From CAIQJJ01 sp964606085 (GTDB lineage Bacteria; Chloroflexota; Anaerolineae; Anaerolineales; UBA4823): a stretch of 58,913 bases of DNA. Under the pieces are notes generated by a model. It did no database searches. It had not been told where the DNA came from and worked only from the letters and a program-made list of their open reading frames with translations. Every line of letters starts with the position of its first letter. The stretch's first letter is position 1. Below, one piece after another: positions 1 through 9,064 of this stretch. Position numbers and translations under genes: made by a program. Location of the stretch: positions 1-58,913 of the forward strand of contig CAZSFD010000024.1 of assembly GCA_964606085.1 (NCBI GenBank), given 5' to 3'.

Positions 1-146
1 CCACGGTCAACCTGTCCATTTTTGAACAGGGCGAAACAGCCATCCAATTGCTTATGCAATCTATTGCCGACCCCGAACAACCGCCGCAGGCCATCACCAT
101 GCCCACCTCGCTGGTGATCCGCCGTTCGTGCGGCTGTCCACTGTAA
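1..146 (+). CDS. LacI/GalR-family transcriptional regulator, C-terminal fragment
   Basis: Reading from base 3 gives about 47 residues ending at a TAA at 144-146. The end of the chain, a hydrophobic run followed by LVIRRSCGCPL, matches the last strand of the periplasmic-binding-protein-like ligand domain of LacI/GalR repressors, which usually close with an L-V-x-R-x-S motif. The DNA-binding helix-turn-helix and most of the ligand domain lie outside the window, so the effector and target genes cannot be named. It converges on the leftward methyltransferase gene, with only 7 bases between them. Confidence 0.6.
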   Translation, partial: TVNLSIFEQGETAIQLLMQSIADPEQPPQAITMPTSLVIRRSCGCPL

Positions 147-153
147 GCAGGGG

Positions 154-912
154 TCAGGCCGTTTTCCCCCATGCCCAAAACGTCGGCACGAACAACACGC
201 GTTCGCCACGCCGACGAGCCTGGCGGTCGCGTTCGCGCCAGTGAGCGATGTCTGAAGCGCTGAGGCCTTCAGACATTTGCTTTAAATCGTTTTCCAGTAC
301 CTGCCATTCGCCTTCCCAATCCAGGCTGGTGAGCGCCTCGGCGGCCCACTGCCCGCCCAGCACCCCGCTTTCGATTTGGCGCAGCCCGGCTTGCTGGAAG
401 ATGCCGGCCAGCTTGCGTCCCAGGCAAGGGTCAGCGCCTTGCTGGCGCAGCGCAGTGCTTTGCAGCGTGCCCAGGGTGGCAAATTCGGCGGGGAAATCTA
501 TCCGCCCGCCGTAATCGGGTTCGGCCAGGGCCAGCACGCTGCCGCCGGGCCGCGTGACGCGGGCCATTTCGCGCACAGCCTGGGCCGGGTCGGGCAGCCA
601 GAGCAGGACGAAGTGGCACAGGGTAACCTCGAAGGAGTGGCTGGCGTAGGGAAGCTGGCCGGCATCGGCCCTGGTGAGCAGGGTGTTGCCGCGCGCCGCC
701 AGGTTAAGATGGGCGGCATCTATATCCAGGCCGTGGATGTGGGGTGCGTGTTGGCGCAATTCATCGAGCAGTACCCCGCTGCCGCAGCCGACCTCCAAAA
801 CGCGCCGGGCAGTGGCTAGCCCGGCGCGTGGATAGAGATAGTGGCGTAAGCTGCTCGTCCAGGCGGCCTGCTGCAAGAAGCGTGTGTGCCAGTTGATGGC
901 GGTGAGGGGCAT
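154..912 (-). CDS. Class I SAM-dependent methyltransferase
   Basis: 252 residues with a Rossmann methyltransferase core. Motif I is VLEVGCGSG near residue 38, the acidic SAM-ribose loop is GLDID about 22 residues later, and the post-II region reads LPYASHSFEVTLCHFVLLWLPDP, as in Methyltransf_11/25 proteins. The substrate cannot be read from sequence. It is the last gene of a leftward run that includes two radical SAM-like proteins and a surface protein. A 52-nt gap holding a small hairpin separates it from the DUF11 gene, so a role in modifying a product of that locus is possible but unproven. Confidence 0.85.
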   Translation of the reverse strand: MPLTAINWHTRFLQQAAWTSSLRHYLYPRAGLATARRVLEVGCGSGVLLDELRQHAPHIHGLDIDAAHLNLAARGNTLLTRADAGQLPYASHSFEVTLCHFVLLWLPDPAQAVREMARVTRPGGSVLALAEPDYGGRIDFPAEFATLGTLQSTALRQQGADPCLGRKLAGIFQQAGLRQIESGVLGGQWAAEALTSLDWEGEWQVLENDLKQMSEGLSASDIAHWRERDRQARRRGERVLFVPTFWAWGKTA

Positions 913-932
913 GGCAACCTGGCGGGCGGAGA

Positions 933-952
933 TGCGGCGGCGAAACGCCGCA
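933..952. repeat. Small GC hairpin between two leftward genes
   Basis: TGCGGCG and CGCCGCA arms (933-939 and 946-952) flank a 6-nt loop in the 52-nt gap between the methyltransferase and the DUF11 surface protein gene. There is no T-tract, so it is more likely an intergenic repeat or a weak pause or processing site than a strong terminator. Confidence 0.4.
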
Positions 953-964
953 CCTCTGCAGGAT

Positions 965-3900
965 TTAGCGCAGGATGATCGGCAGGTAAATCAGATTACC
1001 GCCTCCAATGGTGCGGGTGACGGAGATGGGGGCGCTGGGCAGGATGTTGGGGAAGGAACCATCGGGGCTGTGGGCGGTGATGTTGTTCCAGTATACGCCA
1101 TCGGGGACACTGTTGCCGATGAGCGCCCAGAACGCCAATTCGACGGTACAGCCGAGTTCCTCACCGCACTCGTTGGGCAGATCGATGTTCGCCCAAACGG
1201 GTTGTGCGCCGCCTGGGCCGAGGCTGATCGGCGCGGGGTAATCGCCTTCGGGTGACATTCGCAGGTAGGTGAAACCGGTTGGCAGGGTATCGGTCACGGT
1301 GACGGAGCCATAGTCGGTGTCGCTGACGTTGATGAGGGTGATGGTATACGGCACGACCGAGCCTGGGAAGGCCACATCTACCGCGGCGCGCTTGATGATC
1401 CCGATCACTGGCACCACGCTGACGGGCTTGCTGTATGCCGGCAGGAAGTATAGTTCGTCATCAATGGCCGATAGGCGGTTGGTGTAATCGCCAAACAGGG
1501 CGGAGGAGCGCAGGCGCAGCTTCCATTTGGTTTTGCCCGGGTTAAAGGTGAGGCCCGACCAGATCAATTGACGGGTGTCGGGGTTATAGGTCGGCTCGTT
1601 GCCGATGATCATGGAATCGTAGGTAAACCCGGCGGGGATGGTATCAATGAGTGAATCGATCACATAAGCATAACCATCTTTATTGTTGATTTCCAGGTCA
1701 TATTCCACAAATGAATCAACCGGCACCCATGTCGATAAGGCTTTTTTCGTGAGCGCAACCGGGTAAGGGTCAACTTTGATCTTGCCTTCGCCCAGGGGGT
1801 TGGGGCCGGTGCCCAATTTGCCCAGGCAGCCGTTGTTGGCTGATGTTTGCAGTTCGGGTTCGTATGTGCGGGTGTTGGTGGTAGGTTCTTGATCGGGGTC
1901 GGGTACAACCTGCACCAAGAAGACGATGTCGGTGTTGCTGTTGCTGGATAGCGTCAGTCCGCTCCAGGTGATGACATCTCGGCCTTTACTATCAACCGTA
2001 ATAGAACTTGGCCCTTTCCCATCAATCATGCGGATATAGCGAATGGCGTTATAGCTGTCGAGTGGCAGCGTCAGCACCAATTTACCGCTGGTGATGGTAT
2101 TGGGTGAGCCATTGGTGAGCCGGAAGGTGTAGGTGACAAACGAACCTGGGGTAACAGTGCTGCGGTAGGGGATCAGGTCGGTGGTGACGTGGGGGTTGAT
2201 CACCAGCGGCGCTAACTTGGTGGCGTTGCCGGCCCAAAAATCGAACGGTTGGGTATAGTGCTGCATCACCGCGCCGCGTTCGTTGTAGTAGGTTTCGGGG
2301 AGGTTTTCACAGCCAATGTCGGTGGTGACGCGTGCTGTGAATCTGCCGATCCATTCGCCGCCGGGGCCAATGGTATAGGCCGGGTTGATATTGATCACTG
2401 CCGGGTTGCCATTCGAGCCGCCGACCTGATAGAACCCCTCCGGCAGATAATCTTCGACGCGATCCAGCGTGAATGAGTCTCCCACATCGCTGACATTCAA
2501 CAGGCTGATTTCGTATTCAACCTCAGCACCCGGATACACTTCTTCGGGGTCTACGGTTTTGTTGATGCGAATCGGCGGGTCAATGGTGATACAGGCAAAG
2601 CTTCGGCCGTTGCGAGCGGGAATGTGCGCATCGGGTGAACTGGCGCTGAGCGAATTGCAGTATTTCCCCGTCCACGAACCATCGGCATAGGCGGCAAAAG
2701 AGAGCAGCCGCACTTCACCCGCACGCACGCTCAAGGGTTCCCAGATAATCGGGTTGTATTGGTAGCCTGCGAGCGGTTCTGGCCCGTAGGTCATGTACAG
2801 ATAATGGGTGGTGCCAAAGAAGGGGTCGCCGGCAATGGTATCGGTCAGGCGGATGTTGTTGATGGTGTAGGGAGACAGGTTTTCGAGGGTGATGGTGTAG
2901 TAGACGGTCAGGCCGGCTTGAATGGTTGAGGGCGTTACTTCTTTATCCATCACCAGCGCCGCATTAACGCGCACGCGTGCCAGTTCATCTTGTAGGCTGA
3001 ACGGGATTTCGGGGTGGTAGCCGTTCAGTTCGTTGTAATAATACTTATAGGTCTTGTTGTCGTCTACAATGGTTTTGCGCGGGATGCTGACCACAAAAGA
3101 GACCTGGGTGTAGCCCCAGGCGGGCAGGTCAACCACCCACACCAGGTCGCGCCCGGCATTGAGGATTTGCGCCGGGGCCGGGCTGCCATAAGCCGGGCGG
3201 ACATAGGTGAACGGCAGCGGGTCGCCGGGCAGGGTATCGGTTACGATCACGCCGCTGATCGGTTCATTGTGTGGGTTGTGAACGGTGATCGTGTAGGTCA
3301 CTTCTTCGGTTGGAAATACGCTTGGGGTCGTTCCGAGCATATTCTCCGCGATGGCTGCTTTCTGCAGCAGAGAGGCCACCTTTACATTGGCATTGACCTT
3401 GCCATTCACGGCCAGCAGTTTGATTTCATCTGAACTGGCGCGATAACTGGTTTTGGTATTGGCAATGTTGGAATCGGTGGGCGCGTCCACATTTACAACC
3501 ACGCGAAAAGTGACGATGACCTCTTGTCCAGGGGAGAGCGGCTCAACCAGATGCCATGTGACCAGGTTGGTTTCCTCATCAAAGCTGCCGCCCTGCCCGG
3601 CATCCAGGAAGGTTGTGCTGCCTGGCAGGGTATCTGAAACGACAATGTTGTTGGCGGGGAGTGAGTCCTGGCGCACGAGGTTGGCAACCGTGATGGCATA
3701 GTCCAGAATATGCCCCGGCAGCACCGGGTTGGGGTTGACAATTTTTGACAACGACAAAATGGGGCCCGATAAAACCGCCACCGTGTCATCCTGGCTGCCG
3801 GTAATGCTGCTTTGCGTCGAGAAGATTTTGACCGCATTGCCCAGGAAACGAATGGGCTTACCTTCGCCTGGCTCATAATAGGTAATCACGCGGGTGTGGA

Positions 3901-4330
3901 AAATGATCGTTCCCGAGGCATTGGGGCCTAAGGTGGGCAGTTGCCATTCCAGGATCAGGTTTTCAGGGTTGGAAAATTGGTTTAATGGAATGTTGGGGAA
4001 AGATGTATAGCTGCCGTCGAATACCTGATAACTGCTTAATGAATCAGAGATGATCACATTGGCAATGCTGCTGCCGGTGGTGTTGGTATAACGGATGGTA
4101 TAGGTCAGCGTGCCGCCTGGCTGCACCTGGTTGTTGTCGCGTGGCGTATCTACCACGGTTTCGACCGCCAGGTTGGCCAGGATGGCATCTGGCCCTTCGT
4201 AGATGATTTCCTGGGCATCGCCCATGCCCCTGGCGCTTTGCAGAAAAAGGATCGCCAGGATCACGCCCAGGAAACCGGCCCAGAAGAGGGCATAAGGTTT
4301 TCGATTGGGGGTTTTGTGTGAGTCGTTCAT
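965..4330 (-). CDS. Large DUF11-repeat surface/secreted protein
   Basis: 1121 residues. The N-terminus has a charged start followed by a hydrophobic segment (about residues 13-33), a signal peptide or membrane anchor. The rest is a chain of about seven to nine Ig-like DUF11 repeats, recognised by the recurring pattern V-x-P-G-x-x-x-x-Y-T-I-x-x-x-N and D-T-L-P-x-G. Such repeats form cell-surface stalks or matrix proteins. The chain ends in LIYLPIILR, a hydrophobic L-P-x-x-x-R tail also seen on the nuclease at 9803-13762. It lies 62 nt downstream of the radical SAM pair in the same direction. No catalytic domain is visible, so an adhesive or structural role is inferred. Confidence 0.85.
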   Translation of the reverse strand: MNDSHKTPNRKPYALFWAGFLGVILAILFLQSARGMGDAQEIIYEGPDAILANLAVETVVDTPRDNNQVQPGGTLTYTIRYTNTTGSSIANVIISDSLSSYQVFDGSYTSFPNIPLNQFSNPENLILEWQLPTLGPNASGTIIFHTRVITYYEPGEGKPIRFLGNAVKIFSTQSSITGSQDDTVAVLSGPILSLSKIVNPNPVLPGHILDYAITVANLVRQDSLPANNIVVSDTLPGSTTFLDAGQGGSFDEETNLVTWHLVEPLSPGQEVIVTFRVVVNVDAPTDSNIANTKTSYRASSDEIKLLAVNGKVNANVKVASLLQKAAIAENMLGTTPSVFPTEEVTYTITVHNPHNEPISGVIVTDTLPGDPLPFTYVRPAYGSPAPAQILNAGRDLVWVVDLPAWGYTQVSFVVSIPRKTIVDDNKTYKYYYNELNGYHPEIPFSLQDELARVRVNAALVMDKEVTPSTIQAGLTVYYTITLENLSPYTINNIRLTDTIAGDPFFGTTHYLYMTYGPEPLAGYQYNPIIWEPLSVRAGEVRLLSFAAYADGSWTGKYCNSLSASSPDAHIPARNGRSFACITIDPPIRINKTVDPEEVYPGAEVEYEISLLNVSDVGDSFTLDRVEDYLPEGFYQVGGSNGNPAVININPAYTIGPGGEWIGRFTARVTTDIGCENLPETYYNERGAVMQHYTQPFDFWAGNATKLAPLVINPHVTTDLIPYRSTVTPGSFVTYTFRLTNGSPNTITSGKLVLTLPLDSYNAIRYIRMIDGKGPSSITVDSKGRDVITWSGLTLSSNSNTDIVFLVQVVPDPDQEPTTNTRTYEPELQTSANNGCLGKLGTGPNPLGEGKIKVDPYPVALTKKALSTWVPVDSFVEYDLEINNKDGYAYVIDSLIDTIPAGFTYDSMIIGNEPTYNPDTRQLIWSGLTFNPGKTKWKLRLRSSALFGDYTNRLSAIDDELYFLPAYSKPVSVVPVIGIIKRAAVDVAFPGSVVPYTITLINVSDTDYGSVTVTDTLPTGFTYLRMSPEGDYPAPISLGPGGAQPVWANIDLPNECGEELGCTVELAFWALIGNSVPDGVYWNNITAHSPDGSFPNILPSAPISVTRTIGGGNLIYLPIILR

Positions 4331-4392
4331 TTACTTGCTGATAGCCTCCTGATTGGGGAAAAATTGTAAACGGCCTGTGGCGCCGTTCAGAT

Positions 4393-5553
4393 TCATTTCT
4401 TTACGGCTTTCCAGATGTCATCCCATGCGTCGTGCAAGAAATTGCCCAGCACCTGGTTTACCCCTTGTGCTGGCAGCACATCGCCATCCGGCTCCACATA
4501 GAGCCAGGCGCGCCCGGCGCCATCGGGCGGCGCTTCTTCGGCAGCGCTTTCAAGTGTGGCGGGGTTGAAGGTGGAATAGGGAACGGGCAGGTCCCACACC
4601 AGGGTCAGGCCAAGCGTTGCGGCATGGTCGCGCATGTTTTCGAGCGTGGTACGCAGGGCGCTGTCGGTGGCGGTGAGCGAGAGCGTGCGGATATTCATCT
4701 CGGCCAATTTTTCGATCACCCAACTGGTGCGGGCGGCGTTTTCAGGGGTGAGCGTGAGGTGGACGACCAGGGCGATGTCGGCAGAGAGGGCATTGCTGAG
4801 CGCGGCGGCCACGGCCAGGTTATCGGGCGCCAGGTTGAGCATGATGTGATCGAGGCCAGTTTGCAGGATTTCGTGCAGGTAAGCCGGGTCGCTCAGTTTG
4901 CGGCCATCGGTCAGCAGGCCAGAAACCTGCCCCAGGTGTTCGGCATAGCGGATGAGTTCGGGCAGGTCGTGGCGCAGGGTGGGTTCGCCGCCGGTGAAAA
5001 CGACATGCGGGATGCCCGCCTGCCAGGCTTTATCGAGGATGGTTTTCCATTCGGCGGTGGTCAATTCGCGATCCACGCGTTTGGTGGGCGCATATTCGGG
5101 GTTGATGCCTGCGGGCAGCTGGTAGGTGAGGGCGCAATCGAGGCGGAAGGGGGCGGAGACGGGCTGTGAGTAGGGGGCGAAGCGGTCGAAGTTGAGGTAG
5201 GTGACCGGGTCGAGATCGGGCGTGCTGACCAGGGTTTTCAGGCGTTCTTTGAGGTCGCGAAAATCTTGTTTGGCCTGCGCGGCGCGCACGCGGTAACGGG
5301 CGGCCACAGCCCTTGCTGCATCATCGTCGGGCGTATTGGTGACGATATGGTAGGCATATTCGGTGGCTGTCGGGTTGAGGTGCATCACCGTCGAGGCGTT
5401 GAGGATCAGCACCCCATCGCCATCAGGTTCGATGCGCAAATGCAGGCGGTACGGAATCTCGGCATCGGGGGGGGCCTGGTAGTGATACGTGCCAGCCGCC
5501 GGGGCCGGCGGTGGGGTGAACAGGCGTTGGAAGGCTTGGCGAATGGATGTCAT
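4393..5553 (-). CDS. Degenerate radical SAM paralogue with PqqD-like N-domain
   Basis: 386 residues from the ATG at 5553, which has CAGGAG 6-7 nt upstream and overlaps the stop of the preceding gene (ATGA). An N-terminal PqqD/RRE-like peptide-binding domain (about 35-115) is followed by a radical SAM-type barrel keeping VVFTGGEPTLRHDLPEL, and a SPASM-like end GDVLPAQGVNQVLGNF. The neighbour has CNNDCAHC where this protein has QLPAGINPEY (about 145-154), and the SPASM cysteines are also gone; only one Cys (about 140) remains in the whole chain. It cannot bind the canonical 4Fe-4S cluster, so it is probably a non-catalytic partner or substrate-binding scaffold. The open frame allows an upstream start at 5613, but the coupled start is better supported. 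Confidence 0.8.
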   Translation of the reverse strand: MTSIRQAFQRLFTPPPAPAAGTYHYQAPPDAEIPYRLHLRIEPDGDGVLILNASTVMHLNPTATEYAYHIVTNTPDDDAARAVAARYRVRAAQAKQDFRDLKERLKTLVSTPDLDPVTYLNFDRFAPYSQPVSAPFRLDCALTYQLPAGINPEYAPTKRVDRELTTAEWKTILDKAWQAGIPHVVFTGGEPTLRHDLPELIRYAEHLGQVSGLLTDGRKLSDPAYLHEILQTGLDHIMLNLAPDNLAVAAALSNALSADIALVVHLTLTPENAARTSWVIEKLAEMNIRTLSLTATDSALRTTLENMRDHAATLGLTLVWDLPVPYSTFNPATLESAAEEAPPDGAGRAWLYVEPDGDVLPAQGVNQVLGNFLHDAWDDIWKAVKK

Positions 5554-6923
5554 GGCGTTCTCCTGAGGGGGCAGCCCCCGCCGCATTCGGGCAGCAGGGC
5601 GCATTCGTGGCATTTCTCGGCGACATAGCGCCGTTCACGCAAATGGATCGATAGGTCGTGATTCCAAATCGATTCCCACGGGTCGGCGAGCAGGTTGCCG
5701 AGGGCGTGGTAATACGACTGGCAGGGCAGCACATCGCCATTCGGTTCGACGCACATATTGTACAGCGCCGCCGTGCAGCCCTTGACGCCCAATTCGAGCG
5801 CCATCGGGTCAAAGCGGCAGTATTCGGTGGGCGTGTACCAGATCAGGCGTTGGTTGGCGGCGTCGGTTTTGCGGCGGGCCGTTTCGAGCAGAGGCGGCAG
5901 GGCGCTTTCGGGCAGGCCAGTTCCCACGGATGCGCCGCGCCCGGCGTAGATCAGGGCGTTCAAGCCCACGGTGGGCACGCCTTCTGCGGCTAAAAAATCG
6001 AGCGTGGCGGCAAGTTGGGAACTGTTTGCTTGCAGCAGGGTCGTGTTGGTCATCACATATAGCCGTGTAGATAAAACGTTGCGCAGGCCGGCTATCGTTT
6101 GTTTCCAGGCCCCTTTGGCGCACACCAGGTGGTCATGCAGATCGGCATCATGCGATTCGACGGTGATTTGCACATGATCCAACCCGGCCTCGACCAGTTG
6201 TTGCACGTAGCGTGGGTCAGCCAGCCGCCGGGCGTTGGTGTTCAACCCCGTCACCTGGCCCTTCGCCTGGGCATAGGCCACCAGTTCGGGCAGGTCGTCG
6301 CGCAGAGTGGGTTCGCCGCCGGTGAAAACGATATGCGGGATGCCCAAATCCCAGCAGCGGCCAATCACCGCTTTCCAATCGGCTGTCGAGAGTTCAGCCG
6401 TGTGGGGCGTGTTTCGTGTTTCGGCATGGACGGTTGCGTTGGTTGCGCGCAGGTTATAACAATGGGCGCAGTCGTTGTTGCAGCGGTAGGTCAGCGCCAA
6501 ATCCATGCGATAGGGAGCGGAGGGGCGGGCGCTGAAAGGGGTGGTCGTTTCCAGTTCCAGTTCGTGCAGCGGGCAGACGCCATCCGGGCGGATCAGTTCG
6601 GACAGTTGCTGGTTGAAGGTTTGCAGGTCGCTTTGGGCTTGCTGATGGCTGACGGAATAGGCATGACGGATCACGTTCACCGCCTGCGCCTGAGGCGTCT
6701 TCTGGAGCAAGAGATACGCCATCAGCACCGCCGTCGGGTTCAGGTGCAGCACGCGGTTGGCATTGATCAGCAGCACGCCGCTGCCATCGGCATCCACGCG
6801 CAAGTGGACGCGTGATTGCTCGCCGGGATTTTCGATGAGATAGGGGTGGAGTCCGGTGGCGGGGTGTGTGCCGTTTTTTCCCTGCCCATTGAAACGGCTG
6901 CGGATGGTTTGCCACAGATTCAT
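5550..6923 (-). CDS. Radical SAM/SPASM peptide maturase with PqqD-like N-domain
   Basis: 457 residues. Residues about 35-115 resemble PqqD, the RiPP-precursor recognition fold. The radical SAM barrel follows, with C148, C152 and C155 in CNNDCAHC and the GGEPTLRDDLPEL strand. The C-terminus is a SPASM domain with cysteines in KGCTAALYNMC, DVLPCQ, CHECALLPEC and GGGCP, enough for auxiliary clusters. Members of this superfamily make thioether, C-C or epimer modifications in ribosomal peptides. Its stop overlaps the start of its cysteine-less paralogue, so the two are probably made as a complex. The upstream gene for the Cys-Ala-tailed membrane protein is a plausible substrate source (inference). 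Confidence 0.9.
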   Translation of the reverse strand: MNLWQTIRSRFNGQGKNGTHPATGLHPYLIENPGEQSRVHLRVDADGSGVLLINANRVLHLNPTAVLMAYLLLQKTPQAQAVNVIRHAYSVSHQQAQSDLQTFNQQLSELIRPDGVCPLHELELETTTPFSARPSAPYRMDLALTYRCNNDCAHCYNLRATNATVHAETRNTPHTAELSTADWKAVIGRCWDLGIPHIVFTGGEPTLRDDLPELVAYAQAKGQVTGLNTNARRLADPRYVQQLVEAGLDHVQITVESHDADLHDHLVCAKGAWKQTIAGLRNVLSTRLYVMTNTTLLQANSSQLAATLDFLAAEGVPTVGLNALIYAGRGASVGTGLPESALPPLLETARRKTDAANQRLIWYTPTEYCRFDPMALELGVKGCTAALYNMCVEPNGDVLPCQSYYHALGNLLADPWESIWNHDLSIHLRERRYVAEKCHECALLPECGGGCPLRRTP

Positions 6924-6932
6924 AGCGGCTAT

Positions 6933-7373
6933 TTAGCGGTCTTTCTGAAGATCATAGCGGTACGCATTGGTTTCCCAACGCGTGAACCCAAGTTTTTGAT
7001 ACAGTTGGTTGGCGGCCACGCGCGCTGGCCGCGAGGTGAGGTTGACACACCTGGCCCCACGCTGCCGGGCTTCTGCGATGGCGGCCTGGGTCAGCGCTTC
7101 TCCCAGACCCTGGCCGCGGGCGGCTTCATCCACAATCACATCTTCGATCCAGGCGTGCAGGGCGGTGGGGGTGCGGTAGAAGGCCACCGCCATCGAGCCG
7201 ACGATGTGCCCCTGCTCATGGCGGGCCACATACAGCGACACATTGGGCGAGGCCACAATCTCCTCGAGTTCTGCCGCGGTTGGCGGGATGCCCGTGGGCG
7301 AAAGCTGCGGGATCAACCGCTCGAAAGCGGCCACCACTTCGGGGGTGATGTGGGTGAGGCGTGCAATGTTCAC
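6933..7373 (-). CDS. GNAT-family N-acetyltransferase
   Basis: About 146 residues if it starts at the GTG at 7373, which follows the upstream stop by 1-2 nt; an ATG at 7448 in the same frame would overlap that gene by 74 nt and add a Pro-Ala tail that looks like a frame shadow. The core has ARHEQGHIVGSMAV, WIEDVIVDEAARGQGLG (the R/Q-x-x-G-x-G/A acetyl-CoA loop) and a C-terminal LYQKLGFTRWETNAY, all typical of GNAT enzymes. The substrate is unknown. It lies 9 nt upstream of the radical SAM gene, so it may act on the same peptide or protein target. Confidence 0.85.
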   Translation of the reverse strand: MNIARLTHITPEVVAAFERLIPQLSPTGIPPTAAELEEIVASPNVSLYVARHEQGHIVGSMAVAFYRTPTALHAWIEDVIVDEAARGQGLGEALTQAAIAEARQRGARCVNLTSRPARVAANQLYQKLGFTRWETNAYRYDLQKDR

Positions 7374-7374
7374 G

Positions 7375-9051
7375 TCAGCGTCCACCACCGGCGCAGGCGC
7401 AGGCGCACCCCGCGCAGGCGCAGGCACAGGCGCAACTGCGCCCACCACTGCTGCCGCCGCTGCGATACCTGCCGCTGCCCGAAGATGTTTTCGGCAATGG
7501 GTTGGTCACGCCGACCACCCGATTGGTGAAATCGGTCACATTGCCGATCACGCCGCCCGCAAAGCCCTCGATGCCGGTGACGATGGATGCGGCAAACTCA
7601 GAGCCGGGCACCCGCGCGCCGCCCAGGGCAACCGGCCGCGCGCCGGCAGAAGGCACCGTCATGGTGCTGCGTTTTTCAAAGCCAGGGTCGAAGCGCCCCC
7701 ACCACATCGGCACGAACACCGGCGACTGACGGAAGACATCGCGTGTGCGGTCGTTGAAGTCGCGGTCGAGCATCGTCCATTCCATCACTTCGTCGAATTT
7801 TTGGCTCTTCACATCGGGGGTATTGGCGGCTTCCACCTGCGCCCAGGCTTTTTCGGTGATGCTTTTGTAGTACGTGATCGTTTCTTTGCGGCTGAAGCCT
7901 TTCATTTTTTCGGTCACACTTTTGATCAGGTTGATCATGGTCGTTTGCATGGCGCGGCGGCGTTCGGCGCCTTTTTCTTTGAAGGCGGCCAAAAATTCGG
8001 TCTCGTAGCCGCGCAGTCCTTCGGGCTGCGGTTCCATCGGTTTGATTTCCAGCGGCTCGCGCGAGATCACTTCGGCCGCGTCTTTCTTGATCAGGGCGAA
8101 CAGGATCATCGTCAATACCACATCTACCGGCTGTTCCATCAGCACGGCGGCTTCCACCGCCGTCAGGCCGCGCTTGATGCCATGCCCTTCGATGGAGATT
8201 TTCGGCGGGAGATATTGCTTGCGGCGCTTGCGGTCGCTGAGAATGGTCAAGATGGGGATGCCAATGCCCAGACCCATAATGAACAAAGGCCCACAACATT
8301 GCGCCATGCTGCCAACCGCCATTACCACGCCGCCGATCAGCACTTCAAAAAACGAAACACGTACCACGGCATCTTCGGGGACATCGTTTTTGGGGAAGGA
8401 TGCGCCGAACTGATAGGCCTTGTAACTGTTGGCGTTGGCGTTGCGCCAGGTGTAGGTGATGCGGCCTTCCGCGTCGAAGCCGGTTTCGGGGCTTTCAGGA
8501 AAGCCCGCCGGCGGCTTGTGCCAACGCGGCTCGTCTGGCTGCACGCCAGGCGGCAGGTGAAAGACCACGGTCAGGTCTGTGTTGCCATGCACATACGATG
8601 AGCCAAACCAGGTCGTACCGAAGACGGCGCTGACATAGTTTTCGTCGTCGTCATCAGGATAAATCACCTGTTTGATCACGCCGACATAGGCGTGGACGCT
8701 GCCGGTTTGGCCGTAAGGAATCGATTCTTGCCCCAACACCAACGCCACGCCCGAACCATCTCCCTGGTATTCACTTTTCGAGATGCTGATGGCCTTGCCG
8801 TCAACATCAGCGTAGATGCTGCTGATGTCGAAATGGCTGTTCGGCAGGCCCATATCTACATATTCAATCGGGTCGCTCGATTCGTTCTCGAAAACCCACA
8901 CGTAATCCAAGGCAAGCGTCCCATCCTGATTCCAAAAGGCGTGGACGGTGGCGCTCGGCACCTGAAAATAATAGGTTTGCGCTGCTGCCCGGCCCACCCA
9001 CGCCATCAGGAAGCCCAGGAAAAGAAAAATCGCCAGATACCTTTTTTTCAT
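7375..9051 (-). CDS. DUF2207-like membrane protein with Cys-Ala repeat tail
   Basis: 558 residues. A signal peptide (residues 1-24, ending GRAAAQ) is followed by an extracytoplasmic beta-rich domain, then hydrophobic segments around residues 235-275 containing MAQCCGPLFIMGLGIG, then a cytoplasmic domain of about 230 residues. The last 20 residues alternate Cys with Ala (CACACACAG, then CACACAGGGR) after a Gly/Ser-rich linker. The architecture resembles DUF2207/TPM-type membrane proteins that also carry low-complexity tails. It lies 13 nt downstream of a zinc-ribbon membrane protein gene and directly upstream of the GNAT and radical SAM genes. The regular cysteines make the tail a candidate target for thioether-forming radical SAM chemistry. 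Function is unknown. Confidence 0.75.
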   Translation of the reverse strand: MKKRYLAIFLFLGFLMAWVGRAAAQTYYFQVPSATVHAFWNQDGTLALDYVWVFENESSDPIEYVDMGLPNSHFDISSIYADVDGKAISISKSEYQGDGSGVALVLGQESIPYGQTGSVHAYVGVIKQVIYPDDDDENYVSAVFGTTWFGSSYVHGNTDLTVVFHLPPGVQPDEPRWHKPPAGFPESPETGFDAEGRITYTWRNANANSYKAYQFGASFPKNDVPEDAVVRVSFFEVLIGGVVMAVGSMAQCCGPLFIMGLGIGIPILTILSDRKRRKQYLPPKISIEGHGIKRGLTAVEAAVLMEQPVDVVLTMILFALIKKDAAEVISREPLEIKPMEPQPEGLRGYETEFLAAFKEKGAERRRAMQTTMINLIKSVTEKMKGFSRKETITYYKSITEKAWAQVEAANTPDVKSQKFDEVMEWTMLDRDFNDRTRDVFRQSPVFVPMWWGRFDPGFEKRSTMTVPSAGARPVALGGARVPGSEFAASIVTGIEGFAGGVIGNVTDFTNRVVGVTNPLPKTSSGSGRYRSGGSSGGRSCACACACAGCACACAGGGR

Positions 9052-9064
9052 AATCCCTCCGCAC

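Noticed and set aside
7374..7448. Pro/Ala-rich N-terminal extension of the GNAT protein
   Set aside because: It is the alternate-frame reading of the Cys-Ala repeat DNA of the upstream gene; a start after that gene's stop is more natural.
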